A DNA stretch of 42,266 bases from Streptomyces sp. SID486 (GCF_009865385.1 NZ_WWJT01000143.1:1-42266); one strand, 5' to 3'; positions 30,361 through 41,595 are shown, numbered from the stretch's first letter. Notes: generated by a model from the sequence alone, not told the origin. Numbers and translations are program-made.

Positions 30361-32298
30361 ATGTCCGCCCCCACCACCCAACGCACCACCGTCACCGAAC
30401 GCGAGGCACGTCAGGTGGCCGAGGCCGCCCGGCAGCAGGACTGGCACAAACCCAGTTTCGCCAAGGAGCTGTTCCTCGGGCGCTTCCGGCTCGACCTCAT
30501 CCACCCGCACCCGCTGCCCGACGCCGAGTCCGTCCGGCGCGGCGAGGAGTTCCTGGCGAAGCTGCGCACGTTCTGCGAGACGGTGATCGACCCCGCCCGC
30601 ATCGAGCGGGAGGCCCGCATCCCCGACGAGGTGGTGGCGGGCCTGAAGGAACTGGGCGCCCTCGGCATGAAGATCGAGCCGAAGTACGGCGGCCTCGGCC
30701 TCACCCAGCTGTACTACAACAAGGCCCTCGCCCTGGTGGGCTCCGTCAGCCCCGCCGTCGGCGCGCTGCTCTCCGCCCACCAGTCGATCGGCGTACCGCA
30801 GCCGCTGAAGCAGTTCGGCACCCAGGAGCAGAAGGACGCCTTCCTGCCCCGCTGCGCCCGCACCGACATCTCCGCGTTCCTGCTCACCGAGCCGGACGTG
30901 GGCTCCGACCCGGCCCGCCTCGCCACCACGGCCGTGCCCGACGGCGACGACTACGTCCTCGACGGGGTGAAGCTGTGGACCACCAACGGGGTGGTCGCCG
31001 ACCTGCTCGTGGTGATGGCACGGGTACCGAAGTCCGACGGGCACAAGGGCGGCATCACCGCGTTCGTGGTGGAGGCGGCCGCCGAGGGCATCACCGTCGA
31101 GCACCGCAACGCCTTCATGGGCCTGCGCGGCATCGAGAACGGCGTCACCCGCTTCCACCGGGTCCGGGTACCGGCCGCCAACCGGATCGGCCCCGAGGGG
31201 GCGGGACTGAAGATCGCGCTCACCACGCTGAACACGGGCCGGCTGTCGCTGCCCGCCATGTGCGCGGGGGCCGGCAAGTGGTGCCTGAAGATCGCCCGCG
31301 AGTGGGCGGCCGAGCGTGAGCAGTGGGGCAAGCCGGTCGCGCTCCACGAGGCCGTCGGCTCCAAGATCAGCTTCATCGCGGCCACCACGTTCGCGCTGGA
31401 GGCCGTGCTCGACCTGGCCTCCCAGATGGCCGACGAGGACCGCAACGACATCCGTATCGAGGCCGCCCTCGCCAAGCTCTACGGCTCCGAGATGGCCTGG
31501 CGGATGGCCGACGACCTGGTCCAGATCCGCGGCGGACGCGGCTACGAGACGGCCGAGTCCCTGAAGGCGCGCGGCGAACGCCCGGTCCCGGCCGAGCAGA
31601 TCCTGCGCGACCTGCGCATCAACCGCATCTTCGAGGGCTCCACCGAGATCATGCACCTGCTGATCGCGCGGGAGGCCGTGGACGCCCACCTCTCGGTGGC
31701 CGGTGACCTGATCGACCCCGACAAGTCCCTGGCCGACAAGGCGCGGGCGGGCGCGGGCGCGGGCGTCTTCTACGCCAAGTGGCTGCCGAAGCTGGTCGCC
31801 GGACCCGGCCAGCTTCCGACGTCGTACGGGCAGTTCAGGCAGGGTGTCGATCTCTCCGGTCACCTGCGCTACGTCGAGCGCACCGCCCGCAAGCTGGCCC
31901 GCTCCACCTTCTACGCCATGTCCCGCTGGCAGGGCCGGATGGAGACCAAGCAGGGCTTCCTCGGCCGGATCGTGGACATCGGCGCCGAGCTGTTCGCGAT
32001 GAGCGCGGCCTGCGTCCGCGCCGAGCGGCTGCGCGGCGAGGGCGAGCACGGCCGCGAGGCGTACCAGCTCGCCGACGCCTTCTGCCGCCAGGCCCGCATC
32101 CGGGTGGACGAACTCTTCGCCCGCCTGTGGACCAACACCGACGACCTGGACCGCAAGGTGGTCAGGGGCGTGCTCGGCGGGACCTACACCTGGCTGGAGG
32201 AGGGCATCCTCGACCCCTCGGGGGAGGGCCCGTGGATCGCCGACGCGACCCCCGGTCCCTCGGCCCACGACAACGCCCGCCGGCCCTACGGCGGCTAG
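30361..32298 (+). CDS. Acyl-CoA dehydrogenase with C-terminal extension
   Basis: A 645-residue acyl-CoA dehydrogenase, longer than the usual 380-400. The N-terminal alpha domain begins after a 50-residue lead; LLTEPDVGSDPARL is the FAD/substrate beta-domain motif, FMGLRGIENG follows, and IRGGRGYE and RINRIFEGSTEIMHLL contain the C-terminal alpha-domain hallmarks with Glu425 at the catalytic position. Residues beyond about 450 form an extra helical domain (AGVFYAKWLPKLVAG, YVERTARKLARSTFYAM), as in long actinobacterial FadE proteins. Expected reaction: FAD-dependent 2,3-dehydrogenation of a fatty acyl-CoA, chain length unknown. GAGGTGAG lies about 6 nt before the ATG. Confidence 0.85.
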   Translation: MSAPTTQRTTVTEREARQVAEAARQQDWHKPSFAKELFLGRFRLDLIHPHPLPDAESVRRGEEFLAKLRTFCETVIDPARIEREARIPDEVVAGLKELGALGMKIEPKYGGLGLTQLYYNKALALVGSVSPAVGALLSAHQSIGVPQPLKQFGTQEQKDAFLPRCARTDISAFLLTEPDVGSDPARLATTAVPDGDDYVLDGVKLWTTNGVVADLLVVMARVPKSDGHKGGITAFVVEAAAEGITVEHRNAFMGLRGIENGVTRFHRVRVPAANRIGPEGAGLKIALTTLNTGRLSLPAMCAGAGKWCLKIAREWAAEREQWGKPVALHEAVGSKISFIAATTFALEAVLDLASQMADEDRNDIRIEAALAKLYGSEMAWRMADDLVQIRGGRGYETAESLKARGERPVPAEQILRDLRINRIFEGSTEIMHLLIAREAVDAHLSVAGDLIDPDKSLADKARAGAGAGVFYAKWLPKLVAGPGQLPTSYGQFRQGVDLSGHLRYVERTARKLARSTFYAMSRWQGRMETKQGFLGRIVDIGAELFAMSAACVRAERLRGEGEHGREAYQLADAFCRQARIRVDELFARLWTNTDDLDRKVVRGVLGGTYTWLEEGILDPSGEGPWIADATPGPSAHDNARRPYGG

Positions 32299-32314
32299 CC
32301 GGCCGGCCGGACGG

Positions 32315-32773
32315 CTAGCAGTACTTGTCGCTCGGGTCCCGCGTCGTCCAGGAGCAGGAGGAGACCTTGGTGCCGCTCGCCCTGGTCAGCGTGGCCGTGT
32401 CCCTGTCGTTGTTCCAGACGTAGGCACGCCGGTCCTGGTACTTGTCCGACGCGGTGTCCGAGCCGCTGCCCGTGTGCACCTTGAGGTACTTCCCGGCGCC
32501 GATCCGGACGTCCGGGAAGACGTACCGGTGGTTGGAGGCGTCCTTCAGCACCCAGCCCTTGAGCGAGACCGCCGAGCGGCCGGTGTTGCGCAGCTGGACC
32601 CATTCGCCGTTCAGGCTCTTGGTGGAACGGTTGTCCGAGCCGGGGCTGTCGAACCACACGTGGTGGATCTTCACGCCCCCGGCGGCCTCGGCCGGAGTGC
32701 TGAGCAGGGTGCCGGTGACCAGGGCCGCGCCGGCGAGGGCGGGCAGGGCTGTGCGCAGCCGCACAGTACGCAT
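32315..32773 (-). CDS. Secreted lamin-tail-domain protein
   Basis: A 152-residue exported protein. The signal peptide MRTVRLRTALPALAGAALVTGTLL ends near TPAEA. The rest is one lamin-tail (LTD) beta domain: VKIHHVWFDSPGSDN, LNGEWVQLRNTGRSAVSLKGWVLKD, HRYVFPDVRIGAGKYLKVHTGSGSD, RAYVWNNDRDTATLTRASG. Two cysteines near the C-terminus (SSCSW, DKYC) could form a disulfide. Lamin-tail domains in secreted bacterial proteins often accompany nucleases or phosphatases; here the domain stands alone. GGGGGGAT precedes the ATG. It is divergent from dxr; both promoters must lie in 32774-32960. Confidence 0.85.
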   Translation of the reverse strand: MRTVRLRTALPALAGAALVTGTLLSTPAEAAGGVKIHHVWFDSPGSDNRSTKSLNGEWVQLRNTGRSAVSLKGWVLKDASNHRYVFPDVRIGAGKYLKVHTGSGSDTASDKYQDRRAYVWNNDRDTATLTRASGTKVSSCSWTTRDPSDKYC

Positions 32774-32960
32774 GGAGAGATCCCCCCAGGATGTCGTCCG
32801 CGAAATCATCTGGAAGAAAGTGTTATCACATGATCTTCACGGTGACTCCACATCGGGGGAACCGGGGGAGAACCGCTCCGTTCCGCGGGTGAAGCCGCCT
32901 GTGCACCCGCCCGGGGGACGCACTGTCCAGGCCGTCACCGGTTGCGGCAACAATGGGGGG

Positions 32961-34232
32961 ATGACCGACAGTCCCGCCAGTCCGGCGCCCCTGGCCGACC
33001 CGCACCTCGTCTACGACCCCGTCCACGGTGACGGCCCCAAGGACGTGGTGATCCTCGGCTCCACCGGATCCATCGGCACCCAGGCCATCGACCTCGTGCT
33101 GCGCCACCCCGACCGCTTCCGGGTCACCGCCCTCTCCGCCAACGGGGGCCGGGTGGCCCTCCTCGCCGAGCAGGCCCGCCGGCTGCGGGTGAAGAGCGTC
33201 GCGGTCGCCCGCGAGGAGGTCGTCCCCGCCCTGCGGGAGGCGCTCGCCGCCGAGTACGGCGGCCGGGAGCCGCTGCCCGAGATCCTCGCCGGACCCGGCG
33301 CGGCCACCGAGCTGGCCGCCGCCGACTGCCACACCGTGCTCAACGGCATCACCGGCTCCATCGGCCTCGCCCCCACCCTGGCCGCCCTGGAGGCGGGCCG
33401 CACGCTCGCGCTCGCCAACAAGGAGTCGCTGATCGTCGGCGGCCCGCTGGTCACCGCGCGCGCCGAGCCGGGCCAGATCATCCCGGTGGACTCCGAGCAC
33501 GCGGCCCTCTTCCAGGCGCTCGCCGCCGGCACCCGCGCCGACGTACGCAAGCTCGTCGTCACCGCCTCCGGGGGCCCCTTCCGCGGGCGGACCCGGGACG
33601 AGCTGACGCACGTCACCGTCCAGGACGCGCTCGCCCATCCCACCTGGGCGATGGGCCCGGTGATCACGGTCAACTCCGCCACCCTGGTCAACAAGGGACT
33701 GGAGGTCATCGAGGCGCACCTCCTCTACGACATTCCCTTCGACCGCATTGAGGTGGTCGTGCACCCGCAGTCGTATGTCCACTCGATGGTCGAATTCACC
33801 GACGGATCCACGATCGCCCAGGCGACGCCCCCCGACATGCGCGGGCCGATCGCCGTCGCCCTGGGCTGGCCCGAACGTGTTCCCGACGCGGCGCCCGCCT
33901 TCGACTGGAGCAAGGCGTCCACCTGGGAGTTCTTCCCGCTCGACGGCGAAGCCTTCCCCTCGGTGGCCCTGGCCCGGCACGTGGGGCAGCTCGCGGGGAC
34001 GGCTCCGGCGGTGTTCAATGCGGCCAACGAGGAGTGCGTCGAAGCCTTCCTGGGCGGCGCGCTGCCCTTCAACGGGATCATGGAGACCGTCACCCGGGTG
34101 GTCGAGGAGCACGGCACCCCGGGCACGGGAACCTCACTCACCGTGTCGGACGTCCTCGAAGCGGAGACCTGGGCCAGAGCCCGGGCCCGTGAACTCACAG
34201 CCACGACGGCGACCGCGGAGGCGCGTGCATGA
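32961..34232 (+). CDS. dxr: 1-deoxy-D-xylulose 5-phosphate reductoisomerase
   Basis: A 423-residue DXR, the NADPH-dependent second enzyme of the MEP isoprenoid pathway. After a 27-residue N-terminal extension come [18 protein letters not shown] (NADPH site), [24 protein letters not shown] (metal-binding Asp and Glu), [39 protein letters not shown] and [16 protein letters not shown], all family hallmarks. The start region is odd: ATGGGGGGATGA precedes and overlaps the called ATG, giving a G run that abuts the start and a three-codon ORF ending in it. It overlaps the next gene by ATGA. Confidence 0.95.
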   Translation: MTDSPASPAPLADPHLVYDPVHGDGPKDVVILGSTGSIGTQAIDLVLRHPDRFRVTALSANGGRVALLAEQARRLRVKSVAVAREEVVPALREALAAEYGGREPLPEILAGPGAATELAAADCHTVLNGITGSIGLAPTLAALEAGRTLALANKESLIVGGPLVTARAEPGQIIPVDSEHAALFQALAAGTRADVRKLVVTASGGPFRGRTRDELTHVTVQDALAHPTWAMGPVITVNSATLVNKGLEVIEAHLLYDIPFDRIEVVVHPQSYVHSMVEFTDGSTIAQATPPDMRGPIAVALGWPERVPDAAPAFDWSKASTWEFFPLDGEAFPSVALARHVGQLAGTAPAVFNAANEECVEAFLGGALPFNGIMETVTRVVEEHGTPGTGTSLTVSDVLEAETWARARARELTATTATAEARA

Positions 34233-35530
34233 CGACCTTGATGTTCATCCTCGGCATAGCGGTCTTCGCGGTGGGCCTGCTCGTCTCGATCGCGTGGCAC
34301 GAGCTGGGGCACCTGTCCACGGCCAAGCTCTTCGGCATCCGCGTCCCGCAGTACATGGTCGGCTTCGGCCCGACCGTGTGGTCGCGCAACAAGGGCGAGA
34401 CCGAGTACGGCATCAAGGCCATCCCGCTGGGCGGCTACATCCGCATGATCGGCATGTTCCCGCCCGACGACCAGGGCCGGGTCTCCGCCCGCTCCACCTC
34501 ACCGTGGCGCGGCATGATCGAGGACGCCCGCTCGGCGGCCTTCGAGGAACTCAAGCCGGGTGACGAGACGCGCATGTTCTACACGCGCAAGCCGTGGAAG
34601 CGGGTCATCGTCATGTTCGCGGGCCCGTTCATGAACCTGGTGCTCGCGGTCGCCCTGTTCCTCACCGTGCTCATGGGCTTCGGCATCCAGCAGCAGACCA
34701 CCACCGTCGCCTCCGTCTCACCCTGCTCCATCGAACAGAGCGAGCACCGCGACACCTGCCAGAAGTCCGACCCCGTCTCCCCGGCGGCCAAGGGCGGCCT
34801 GAAGGCGGGCGACAGGATCGTCTCCTTCGACGGCGTGCCGACCAAGGACTGGAACACGCTCTCGGACCGCATCCGCAACAGCGCCGGCAAGCACGTCGCG
34901 ATCGTCGTCGACCGCGACGGCCGCGAGCTGACCCTGCACACGACGATCACCACGAACAAGGTCGCCAAGAAGGACGCCGCCGGCCAGTACACCGACGGCT
35001 ACGTCGAGGCCGGCTTCCTCGGCTTCAGCGCCGCCACCGGGGTCGTCAGACAGGACTTCGGCGGGTCCGTGTCCTGGATGACCGACCGGGTCGGCGACGC
35101 CGTCGACTCCCTCGCCGCCCTGCCCGCCAAGATCCCCGCCCTGTGGGACGCCGCCTTCGGTGACGGCCCGCGCGAGGCGGACTCACCGGTGGGCATCGTC
35201 GGCGCGGCCCGCATCACCGGCGACATCGCCACGCTCGACATCCCCGCCTCCCAGCAGGTGGCGATGTTCGTGATGCTGCTCGCCGGGTTCAACCTGTCCC
35301 TGTTCCTGTTCAACATGCTCCCGCTGCTCCCGCTCGACGGCGGACACATCGCCGGCGCGCTGTGGGAGGCGCTGCGGCGGAACGTGGCCCGCGTGCTGCG
35401 CCGGCCGGACCCCGGTCCGTTCGACGTCGCCAAGCTGATGCCGGTGGCGTACGTGGTGGCCGGAATCTTCGTCTGCTTCACCGTCCTGGTGCTGATCGCG
35501 GACGTGGTCAACCCGGTCAAGATCTCCTAG
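34229..35530 (+). CDS. rseP: Site-2 (RIP) metalloprotease, RseP/Rip1 family
   Basis: A 433-residue membrane zinc protease that cleaves substrates within the membrane, such as anti-sigma factors or signal-peptide remnants. The first helix carries HELGH (His24, Glu25, His28). A PDZ domain of about 90 residues lies in the middle ([28 protein letters not shown]), and the third active-site ligand is Asp370 in [12 protein letters not shown] in a late helix. It starts inside the dxr stop (ATGA), so translation is coupled. The dxr-rseP-ispG order is the conserved actinobacterial arrangement. Confidence 0.94.
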   Translation: MTTLMFILGIAVFAVGLLVSIAWHELGHLSTAKLFGIRVPQYMVGFGPTVWSRNKGETEYGIKAIPLGGYIRMIGMFPPDDQGRVSARSTSPWRGMIEDARSAAFEELKPGDETRMFYTRKPWKRVIVMFAGPFMNLVLAVALFLTVLMGFGIQQQTTTVASVSPCSIEQSEHRDTCQKSDPVSPAAKGGLKAGDRIVSFDGVPTKDWNTLSDRIRNSAGKHVAIVVDRDGRELTLHTTITTNKVAKKDAAGQYTDGYVEAGFLGFSAATGVVRQDFGGSVSWMTDRVGDAVDSLAALPAKIPALWDAAFGDGPREADSPVGIVGAARITGDIATLDIPASQQVAMFVMLLAGFNLSLFLFNMLPLLPLDGGHIAGALWEALRRNVARVLRRPDPGPFDVAKLMPVAYVVAGIFVCFTVLVLIADVVNPVKIS

Positions 35531-35545
35531 CCGTACGACGCCCTG

Positions 35546-35577
35546 GACGGCCCGGAACCCTCTGGTTCCGGGCCGTC
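35546..35577 (+). terminator. Terminator after the site-2 protease
   Basis: A perfect 14-bp stem, GACGGCCCGGAACC with its complement, a CTCT loop, then a T-rich TTCCTTC tail. It suggests that ispG has its own promoter. Confidence 0.88.
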
Positions 35578-35699
35578 TTCCTTCGGGTGGGTTTGCGGAT
35601 CGGATGTGCTGGCGCCTGCCCCCGTGCCGTAATCTCGGACCTTGGAGCCCGCGCTTCACGGGACCGGATCTCGATCCACGACATGGGGTTGCACAGCAG

Positions 35700-36857
<1,158 letters not shown>

Positions 36858-36862
36858 TCCGT

Positions 36863-36877
36863 CCCGGCGGCGCCGGG
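36863..36877 (+). terminator. Short GC hairpin after ispG
   Basis: CCCGGC, a GGC loop and GCCGGG begin 6 nt after the stop. It is weak as a terminator on its own. Confidence 0.35.
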
Positions 36878-36935
36878 GGCCGCCTCCGTCCGGCCGCAGC
36901 GGACGACACCCGCGACCATGCCGGGCCGGTACGCC

Positions 36936-37118
36936 CAGGCGGACCGCGGCTGCCGGGTCCGGCCGAGGCGGCGCTGGCGGGTCACGGCTCCTGACTTCGG
37001 CCGAGTACGGCCGAGGCGGCGCAGGCGGACCGCGGCTCCCGGGTCCGGCCGCGTACGGCCGAGGCGGCGCAGGCGGACCGCGGCTCCTGAACTTCGACTG
37101 CGCACGGCCAAGGCGGCG
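36936..37118. repeat. 48-bp tandem repeat, four units, up to the next promoter
   Basis: Units at 36936 (38 bp, 10-bp deletion), 36974, 37022 and 37070 (49 bp), each ending GGCCGAGGCGGCG or AAGGCGGCG. The array fills most of the gene-free stretch 36858-37165. It ends four bases before TATAGT (37123-37128), a good -10 match for the next gene, so copy number could affect that promoter. Confidence 0.85.
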
Positions 37119-37165
37119 CAGTTATAGTGCCGGGACCAGCAGAACCCCAGGGTGAGGCCCCGTAC

Positions 37166-38014
37166 GTGTTGACCCAGACCACCTCCCGGGTGCTCGAACC
37201 GAGCGACCTCGACGCCGCGCTCGCCGTCCTCGGCCGCGAGCCCGTCGCGAACGCCTTCGTGTCCTCCCGGGTCCAGGTCGCGGGTCTCGACCCCTGGCGC
37301 CTCGGCGGCGAGATGTGGGGCTGGTACGAGGACGGCATGCTCACGTCCCTGTGCTACGCGGGCGCCAACCTCGTCCCCATCTGCGCCACCCCGCGCGCCG
37401 TGCGCGCCTTCGCCGACCGCGCCCGCCGGGCCGGCCGCCGCTGCTCCTCCATCGTCGGCCCCGCGGAAGCCACCACCCAGCTCTGGCGGCTGCTGGAGCC
37501 GCACTGGGGGCCGGCCCGCGAGGTCCGCGCCCGGCAGCCGCTGATGGTCACCGACAGCATGCCGGCCGACATCGCCCCCGACCCCTACGTCCGCCGCGTC
37601 CGCAAGGACGAGATGGACACGATCATGCCGGCGTGCGTGGCGATGTTCACCGAGGAGGTCGGCGTCTCCCCGCTGTCCGGCGACGGCGGCCTGCTCTACC
37701 AGGCCCGGGTCGCCGAACTCGTCGGCTCCGGGCGCTCCTTCGCCCGCGTCGACGACCGGGGCCGGGTCGTGTTCAAGGCGGAGATCGGCGCGGCGACCCG
37801 CGACGCCTGCCAGATCCAGGGGGTGTGGGTGGCCCCCGAGTACCGGGGGAAGGGCCTGGCGGCCCCCGGCATGGCGGCGGTGCTGCGCTACGCCCTGGCG
37901 GACGTGGCCCCGGTCGTCAGCCTGTACGTGAACGACTTCAACACGGCGGCCCGCAGGACCTACCGCAGGGTGGGCTTCCAGGAGGTGGGAGCCTTCATGA
38001 GCGTGCTGTTCTGA
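37166..38014 (+). CDS. GNAT acetyltransferase with DUF4081 N-terminal domain
   Basis: A 282-residue two-domain protein. Residues 1-120 (LEPSDLDAALAVLGREPVANAFVSSRV, GLDPWRLGGEMWGWY) match the DUF4081 module that precedes a GNAT domain in actinobacteria. From about 140 the acetyltransferase follows, with acetyl-CoA motif A at VWVAPEYRGKGLAAPGMAAVLRYAL and VSLYVNDFNTAARRTYRRVGF at the end. GTG 37166 is chosen because GGTGAGG is 9 nt upstream. Substrate unknown. It adjoins the second GNAT gene with a one-base overlap, and both lie between ispG and proS as in other Streptomyces. Confidence 0.85.
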   Translation: MLTQTTSRVLEPSDLDAALAVLGREPVANAFVSSRVQVAGLDPWRLGGEMWGWYEDGMLTSLCYAGANLVPICATPRAVRAFADRARRAGRRCSSIVGPAEATTQLWRLLEPHWGPAREVRARQPLMVTDSMPADIAPDPYVRRVRKDEMDTIMPACVAMFTEEVGVSPLSGDGGLLYQARVAELVGSGRSFARVDDRGRVVFKAEIGAATRDACQIQGVWVAPEYRGKGLAAPGMAAVLRYALADVAPVVSLYVNDFNTAARRTYRRVGFQEVGAFMSVLF

Positions 38015-38565
38015 TGTCCCTGTACCCTCCCGGCATGGACCTCGTGATCGGCCCTCTGGACCTCGCAGCCCACATCGACGAGGCCCTGGCCGTGCAAGCC
38101 CTCGCCTTCGGGCTCGGCCCGGACGAAATCGCCGTACGCCGTCAGATCGTCCAGCGCCACATGCAGTACCAGGGCGCCCGGGCCCTCGGTGCCACCAGCC
38201 GCGGCCGGCTCGTCGGATTCGTCTACGGCATGCCCAACAGCCGCACCCACTGGTGGTCCACCGTCGTCGAGCCCTACCTCCGCGCGGGCGGCAACGACCA
38301 CTGGCTCGACGACTCCTTCGTCATCACCGAGCTGCACGTCCACCCCGACCACCAGAACCGCGGCATCGGCCGGCGCCTGATCACCACCATCACGGACAGC
38401 GCCGCCGAACCCCGCTCGATCCTCTCCGCGATCGACACCGACAGCCCCGCCCGCGGGCTGTACCACTCCCTCGGCTACGCCGACCTCGCCCGCCAGGTCC
38501 ACTTCCCGAGCGCACCACGGCCGTACGCCGTCATGGGCGCCCCCCTGCCCCTGCGCAGGCGCTAA
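38014..38565 (+). CDS. GNAT family N-acetyltransferase
   Basis: A 183-residue single-domain GNAT. Motif A is [20 protein letters not shown], with Gln-Asn-Arg-Gly-Ile-Gly as the acetyl-CoA pyrophosphate loop; [23 protein letters not shown] is motif B. The start overlaps the previous stop as TGATG, so translation is coupled; a second ATG at 38035 has no ribosome binding site. Substrate unknown. Confidence 0.85.
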   Translation: MSLYPPGMDLVIGPLDLAAHIDEALAVQALAFGLGPDEIAVRRQIVQRHMQYQGARALGATSRGRLVGFVYGMPNSRTHWWSTVVEPYLRAGGNDHWLDDSFVITELHVHPDHQNRGIGRRLITTITDSAAEPRSILSAIDTDSPARGLYHSLGYADLARQVHFPSAPRPYAVMGAPLPLRRR

Positions 38566-38674
38566 CCGATTTCCACCGGCCCAGGCCGCCCGGCTAACCT
38601 CCTATGCCATCACCCTCCCCACGCTCGGCGTGGCCCGCGCGGGGGGACCACCATCCGGCAGGAGTACGACAACC

Positions 38675-40378
38675 ATGGCGAACGCACCGGTCCAGCGCAT
38701 GTCCCAGTTGATGGCGAAGACGCTGCGCGACGACCCGGCCGACGCCGAGGTCCTCAGCCACAAGCTCCTCGTCCGCGCCGGCTACGTCCGCCGCACGGCG
38801 GCCGGCATCTGGAGCTGGCTGCCCCTGGGCAAGAAGGTCCTCGCCAACGTCGAGCGCATCGTCCGCGAGGAGATGGACGCGATCGGCGCCCAGGAGGTCA
38901 CGCTGCCCGCCCTGCTGCCGCGCGAGCCCTACGAGGCCACCGGCCGCTGGGACGAGTACGGCCAGGAGCTGTTCCGGCTCAAGGACCGCAAGGGCGGCGA
39001 CTACCTCCTCGGCCCCACCCACGAGGAGATCTTCACCCTCCTGGTCAAGGACCAGTGCACGTCCTACAAGGACCTGCCGGTGATCCTGTACCAGATCCAG
39101 ACCAAGTTCCGCGACGAGGCCCGGCCCCGCGCCGGCATCCTGCGCGGCCGTGAGTTCCTGATGAAGGACTCGTACTCCTTCGACACGGAGGACGAGGGCC
39201 TCGCGAAGTCGTACGCCCTGCACCGCGAGGCGTACCAGCGCGTCTTCGAGCGCCTCGGCCTCGACTACCGCATCTGCGCCGCCACCGCCGGCGCCATGGG
39301 CGGCTCCAAGTCGGAGGAGTTCCTCGCCCCGGCCGAGGCCGGCGAGGACACCTTCGCGGACTGCCCGAACTGCGACTTCGCCGCCAACACGGAGGCGATC
39401 ACCTACGCGCTGAACCCCGTCGACGGCTCGGCCGTGCCCGCGCTGGAGGAGATCCCCACCCCGGACACCCCGACCATCGAGACGCTCGCCGCCTCGCTCG
39501 GCGTCCCCGCCTCCGCCACGCTGAAGAACCTGCTGGTCAAGGTCGACGGCGAGATCGTCGCCGTGGGCGTGCCCGGCGACCGCGAGGTGGACCTGGACAA
39601 GGTCGAGGCGCACTTCGCCCCGGCCGCCGTCGAGATGGTCACCGAGGCGGACTTCGCCGAGCGCCCCGACCTGGTCCGCGGCTACGTCGGCCCGCAGGGC
39701 CTCGGCGAGAAGGTGAAGTACATCGCCGACCCGCGCGTGGCGCCCGGCACCGGCTGGATCACCGGCGCCAACAAGGAGCACACGCACGCGAAGAACGTCG
39801 TCGCCGGCCGCGACTTCGAGGTCGACGAGTACGTGGACGTCGTGGTCGTGCAGGACGGCGACCCCTGCCCGAAGTGCGGCACCGGCCTGAAGCTGGACCG
39901 CGCCATCGAGATCGGCCACATCTTCCAGCTCGGCCGCAAGTACACCGACGCCCTCAAGCTCGACGTCCTCGGCCAGAACGGCAAGCCCGTCCGCGTCACC
40001 ATGGGCTCCTACGGCATCGGCGTCTCCCGCGCCGTCGCCGCGCTCGCCGAGCAGACCGCCGACGACAAGGGCCTGGTGTGGTCCAAGGAGGTCGCCCCGG
40101 CCGACGTGCACGTCGTCGCCGCCGGCAAGGTCCTGCAGACCGAACTGGCGCTGGACGTCGCCGAGAAGCTCGCCGCCGCGGGCGTCCGCGTCCTGGTGGA
40201 CGACCGGGCCGGGGTCTCCCCGGGCGTGAAGTTCACCGACGCCGAGCTGATCGGCGTCCCGCAGATCCTGGTCGCCGGCCGCCGCTCCGGCGAGGGCGTG
40301 GTGGAGCTGAAGGACCGCAGGACCGGTGAGCGCGAGGAACTCACGGTCGAGGACGCGATCGCCCGCCTCACGGCCTGA
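38675..40378 (+). CDS. proS: Prolyl-tRNA synthetase, bacterial long form
   Basis: A 567-residue class IIa prolyl-tRNA synthetase that charges tRNA-Pro. The order of parts is class II motif 1 near [17 protein letters not shown], motif 2 [25 protein letters not shown], the YbaK-like editing insertion (about 235-380; [23 protein letters not shown]), motif 3 [17 protein letters not shown], and the C-terminal anticodon-binding domain ([25 protein letters not shown]). Length and insertion match the long bacterial type with proofreading. AGGAG lies 10 nt before the ATG. I see no T-box in the 109 bp upstream. Confidence 0.95.
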   Translation: MANAPVQRMSQLMAKTLRDDPADAEVLSHKLLVRAGYVRRTAAGIWSWLPLGKKVLANVERIVREEMDAIGAQEVTLPALLPREPYEATGRWDEYGQELFRLKDRKGGDYLLGPTHEEIFTLLVKDQCTSYKDLPVILYQIQTKFRDEARPRAGILRGREFLMKDSYSFDTEDEGLAKSYALHREAYQRVFERLGLDYRICAATAGAMGGSKSEEFLAPAEAGEDTFADCPNCDFAANTEAITYALNPVDGSAVPALEEIPTPDTPTIETLAASLGVPASATLKNLLVKVDGEIVAVGVPGDREVDLDKVEAHFAPAAVEMVTEADFAERPDLVRGYVGPQGLGEKVKYIADPRVAPGTGWITGANKEHTHAKNVVAGRDFEVDEYVDVVVVQDGDPCPKCGTGLKLDRAIEIGHIFQLGRKYTDALKLDVLGQNGKPVRVTMGSYGIGVSRAVAALAEQTADDKGLVWSKEVAPADVHVVAAGKVLQTELALDVAEKLAAAGVRVLVDDRAGVSPGVKFTDAELIGVPQILVAGRRSGEGVVELKDRRTGEREELTVEDAIARLTA

Positions 40379-40392
40379 TCCGCGCACACCCC

Positions 40393-40418
40393 GCACGGCC
40401 CGGCCCACCGGGCCGTGC
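40393..40418. terminator. Bidirectional terminator between proS and the APH-fold gene
   Basis: A perfect 11-bp stem, GCACGGCCCGG with its complement, around a CCCA loop lies between two convergent genes and so can serve both. Confidence 0.82.
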
Positions 40419-40468
40419 ACCGTCCCGCCCACCGGCGCTGCTGCCCGCCGCCGCGCGCGATCCGCGGG

Positions 40469-41371
40469 TCAGGAGAGCCAGCCGGCGAACTCCAGCAGCA
40501 GCTCCGCGTCCTTCGGCCGTCCCACGCGAAGCGCACGCACACCCGACTCCACAGCCCGGAACAGCGTCCACCCCCGCAACCGCTCCTGGTCGACCTCCAG
40601 GGACTCCGCGAGCCGCTTGATCCGGCGCCGGGTGGTGGCCGGACCGGACGATGTCGCGATGAGGTCCTCCACCCGGTCCCGGACCAGTCGCGCCAGGTCG
40701 AAGGCGCTCTCGCCGACCACCGGGTCCGGGCCCACGGCGAGCCATGGCATCCGCTCGCCCGCGAGCACCTTGCTCTGCCGGAACGTGCCGTGCAGCAGCA
40801 ACTGCTCGGGCGGCCCGGCCAGCAGCTCCTCGCGGGCGGCGAGCGCCGGCTCCACCAGGGCGGCGGTCTCCGGATCCGTCCCGGCGCTCGCCTGCATGGC
40901 CACGGCCTGCCGCCCGGTGCGCTCGGCGACGGTCTCGAAGGTGTGCCCGGCCGGCGGCGCCACCCACAGCCTGCGCAGCGTTCCCGCCGCTTCCAGCAGC
41001 GCCTTCGCCTCCGGCAGCGAGCGCACGGACACGTCCGGGTGCAGCCGCTCCAGCAGCAGCGCCCCGTCGTCCGCGGCGGCCTCCAGCGGCAGTACGGCGC
41101 CGCGTCCGGCCCAGTGCGCCAGGGCCGCCCGCTCGCTCTCCGGGCGGGCACGGGGCGGCGCCAGCTTCAGCACGGCCGGGGTGCCGTCCGGCTGCCGCAC
41201 GAGCACCACCAGGCTGCTGCGCCCGCCGGGCACCTGCACCCGCTCCACGGTCAACTCGCGCGCGGCGACGGCCCGCTCGGCCGCCGTGGGCAGCTGCGCC
41301 AGCCAGTGGTCCCCGTCCGGCGCCGTCTCACCGAGCGCACGCACCAGACGCGGCGGCGGTTCGAAAGCCAT
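40469..41371 (-). CDS. Aminoglycoside/hydroxyurea phosphotransferase-family protein lacking catalytic residues
   Basis: A 300-residue APH-fold protein of the APH(6)/hydroxyurea kinase branch. TPAVLKLAPP carries the ATP-lysine Lys69 and DDGALLLERLHPD is the hinge. The catalytic loop, normally HGDLHPGN, reads HGTFRQSK at 194-201, so the catalytic Asp and the Mg-binding Asn are lost. The next IDP motif reads VGP (Gly214), so the metal-binding Asp is lost too. The downstream VGESAFDLARLVRDR is intact and the C-terminus is well ordered with normal codon use, so it is probably a functional pseudokinase. Antibiotic resistance by phosphorylation is not expected. Confidence 0.78.
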   Translation of the reverse strand: MAFEPPPRLVRALGETAPDGDHWLAQLPTAAERAVAARELTVERVQVPGGRSSLVVLVRQPDGTPAVLKLAPPRARPESERAALAHWAGRGAVLPLEAAADDGALLLERLHPDVSVRSLPEAKALLEAAGTLRRLWVAPPAGHTFETVAERTGRQAVAMQASAGTDPETAALVEPALAAREELLAGPPEQLLLHGTFRQSKVLAGERMPWLAVGPDPVVGESAFDLARLVRDRVEDLIATSSGPATTRRRIKRLAESLEVDQERLRGWTLFRAVESGVRALRVGRPKDAELLLEFAGWLS

Positions 41372-41388
41372 GCGCGAGTCGTTCCCTC

Positions 41389-41595
41389 CTGTCGGGGCCT
41401 GCCGGCCTGTCCGGGCGTCGGCCTGTCGGGCCTGTCGGGCCTGTCGGGCCTGTCCGGGCTTCCGCCTGTCGGGGCCTGTCGGCCTGTCCGGGCGTCGGCC
41501 TGTCGGTCTGTCCGGGCGTCCGCCTGTCCGGGCCTACTGACCTGTCCGGGCCTGTACGGGCCTTTCGGCCTGTCCGGGCCTGTCGGGCCCGCCTG
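41389..41595. repeat. Short tandem repeat of CCTGTCGGG-like units
   Basis: About 20 units of 8-10 bp (CCTGTCCGGG, CCTGTCGGG, CCTGCCGG) with a higher-order CCTGTCCGGGCGTCGG pattern fill the spacer between the two minus-strand genes. I see no convincing promoter in it. Confidence 0.8.

Noticed and set aside
36936..37118. CRISPR or REP-like element
   Set aside because: Units follow one another without spacers, and no dyad characteristic of REP elements is seen.
38566..38674. T-box riboswitch before proS
   Set aside because: The spacer is only 109 bp and shows neither a T-box consensus nor a specifier stem; CACGC/GCGTG is just a small dyad.
40469..41371. Aminoglycoside resistance kinase
   Set aside because: The catalytic Asp and both metal-binding residues of the family are replaced, so resistance by phosphorylation is not supported.
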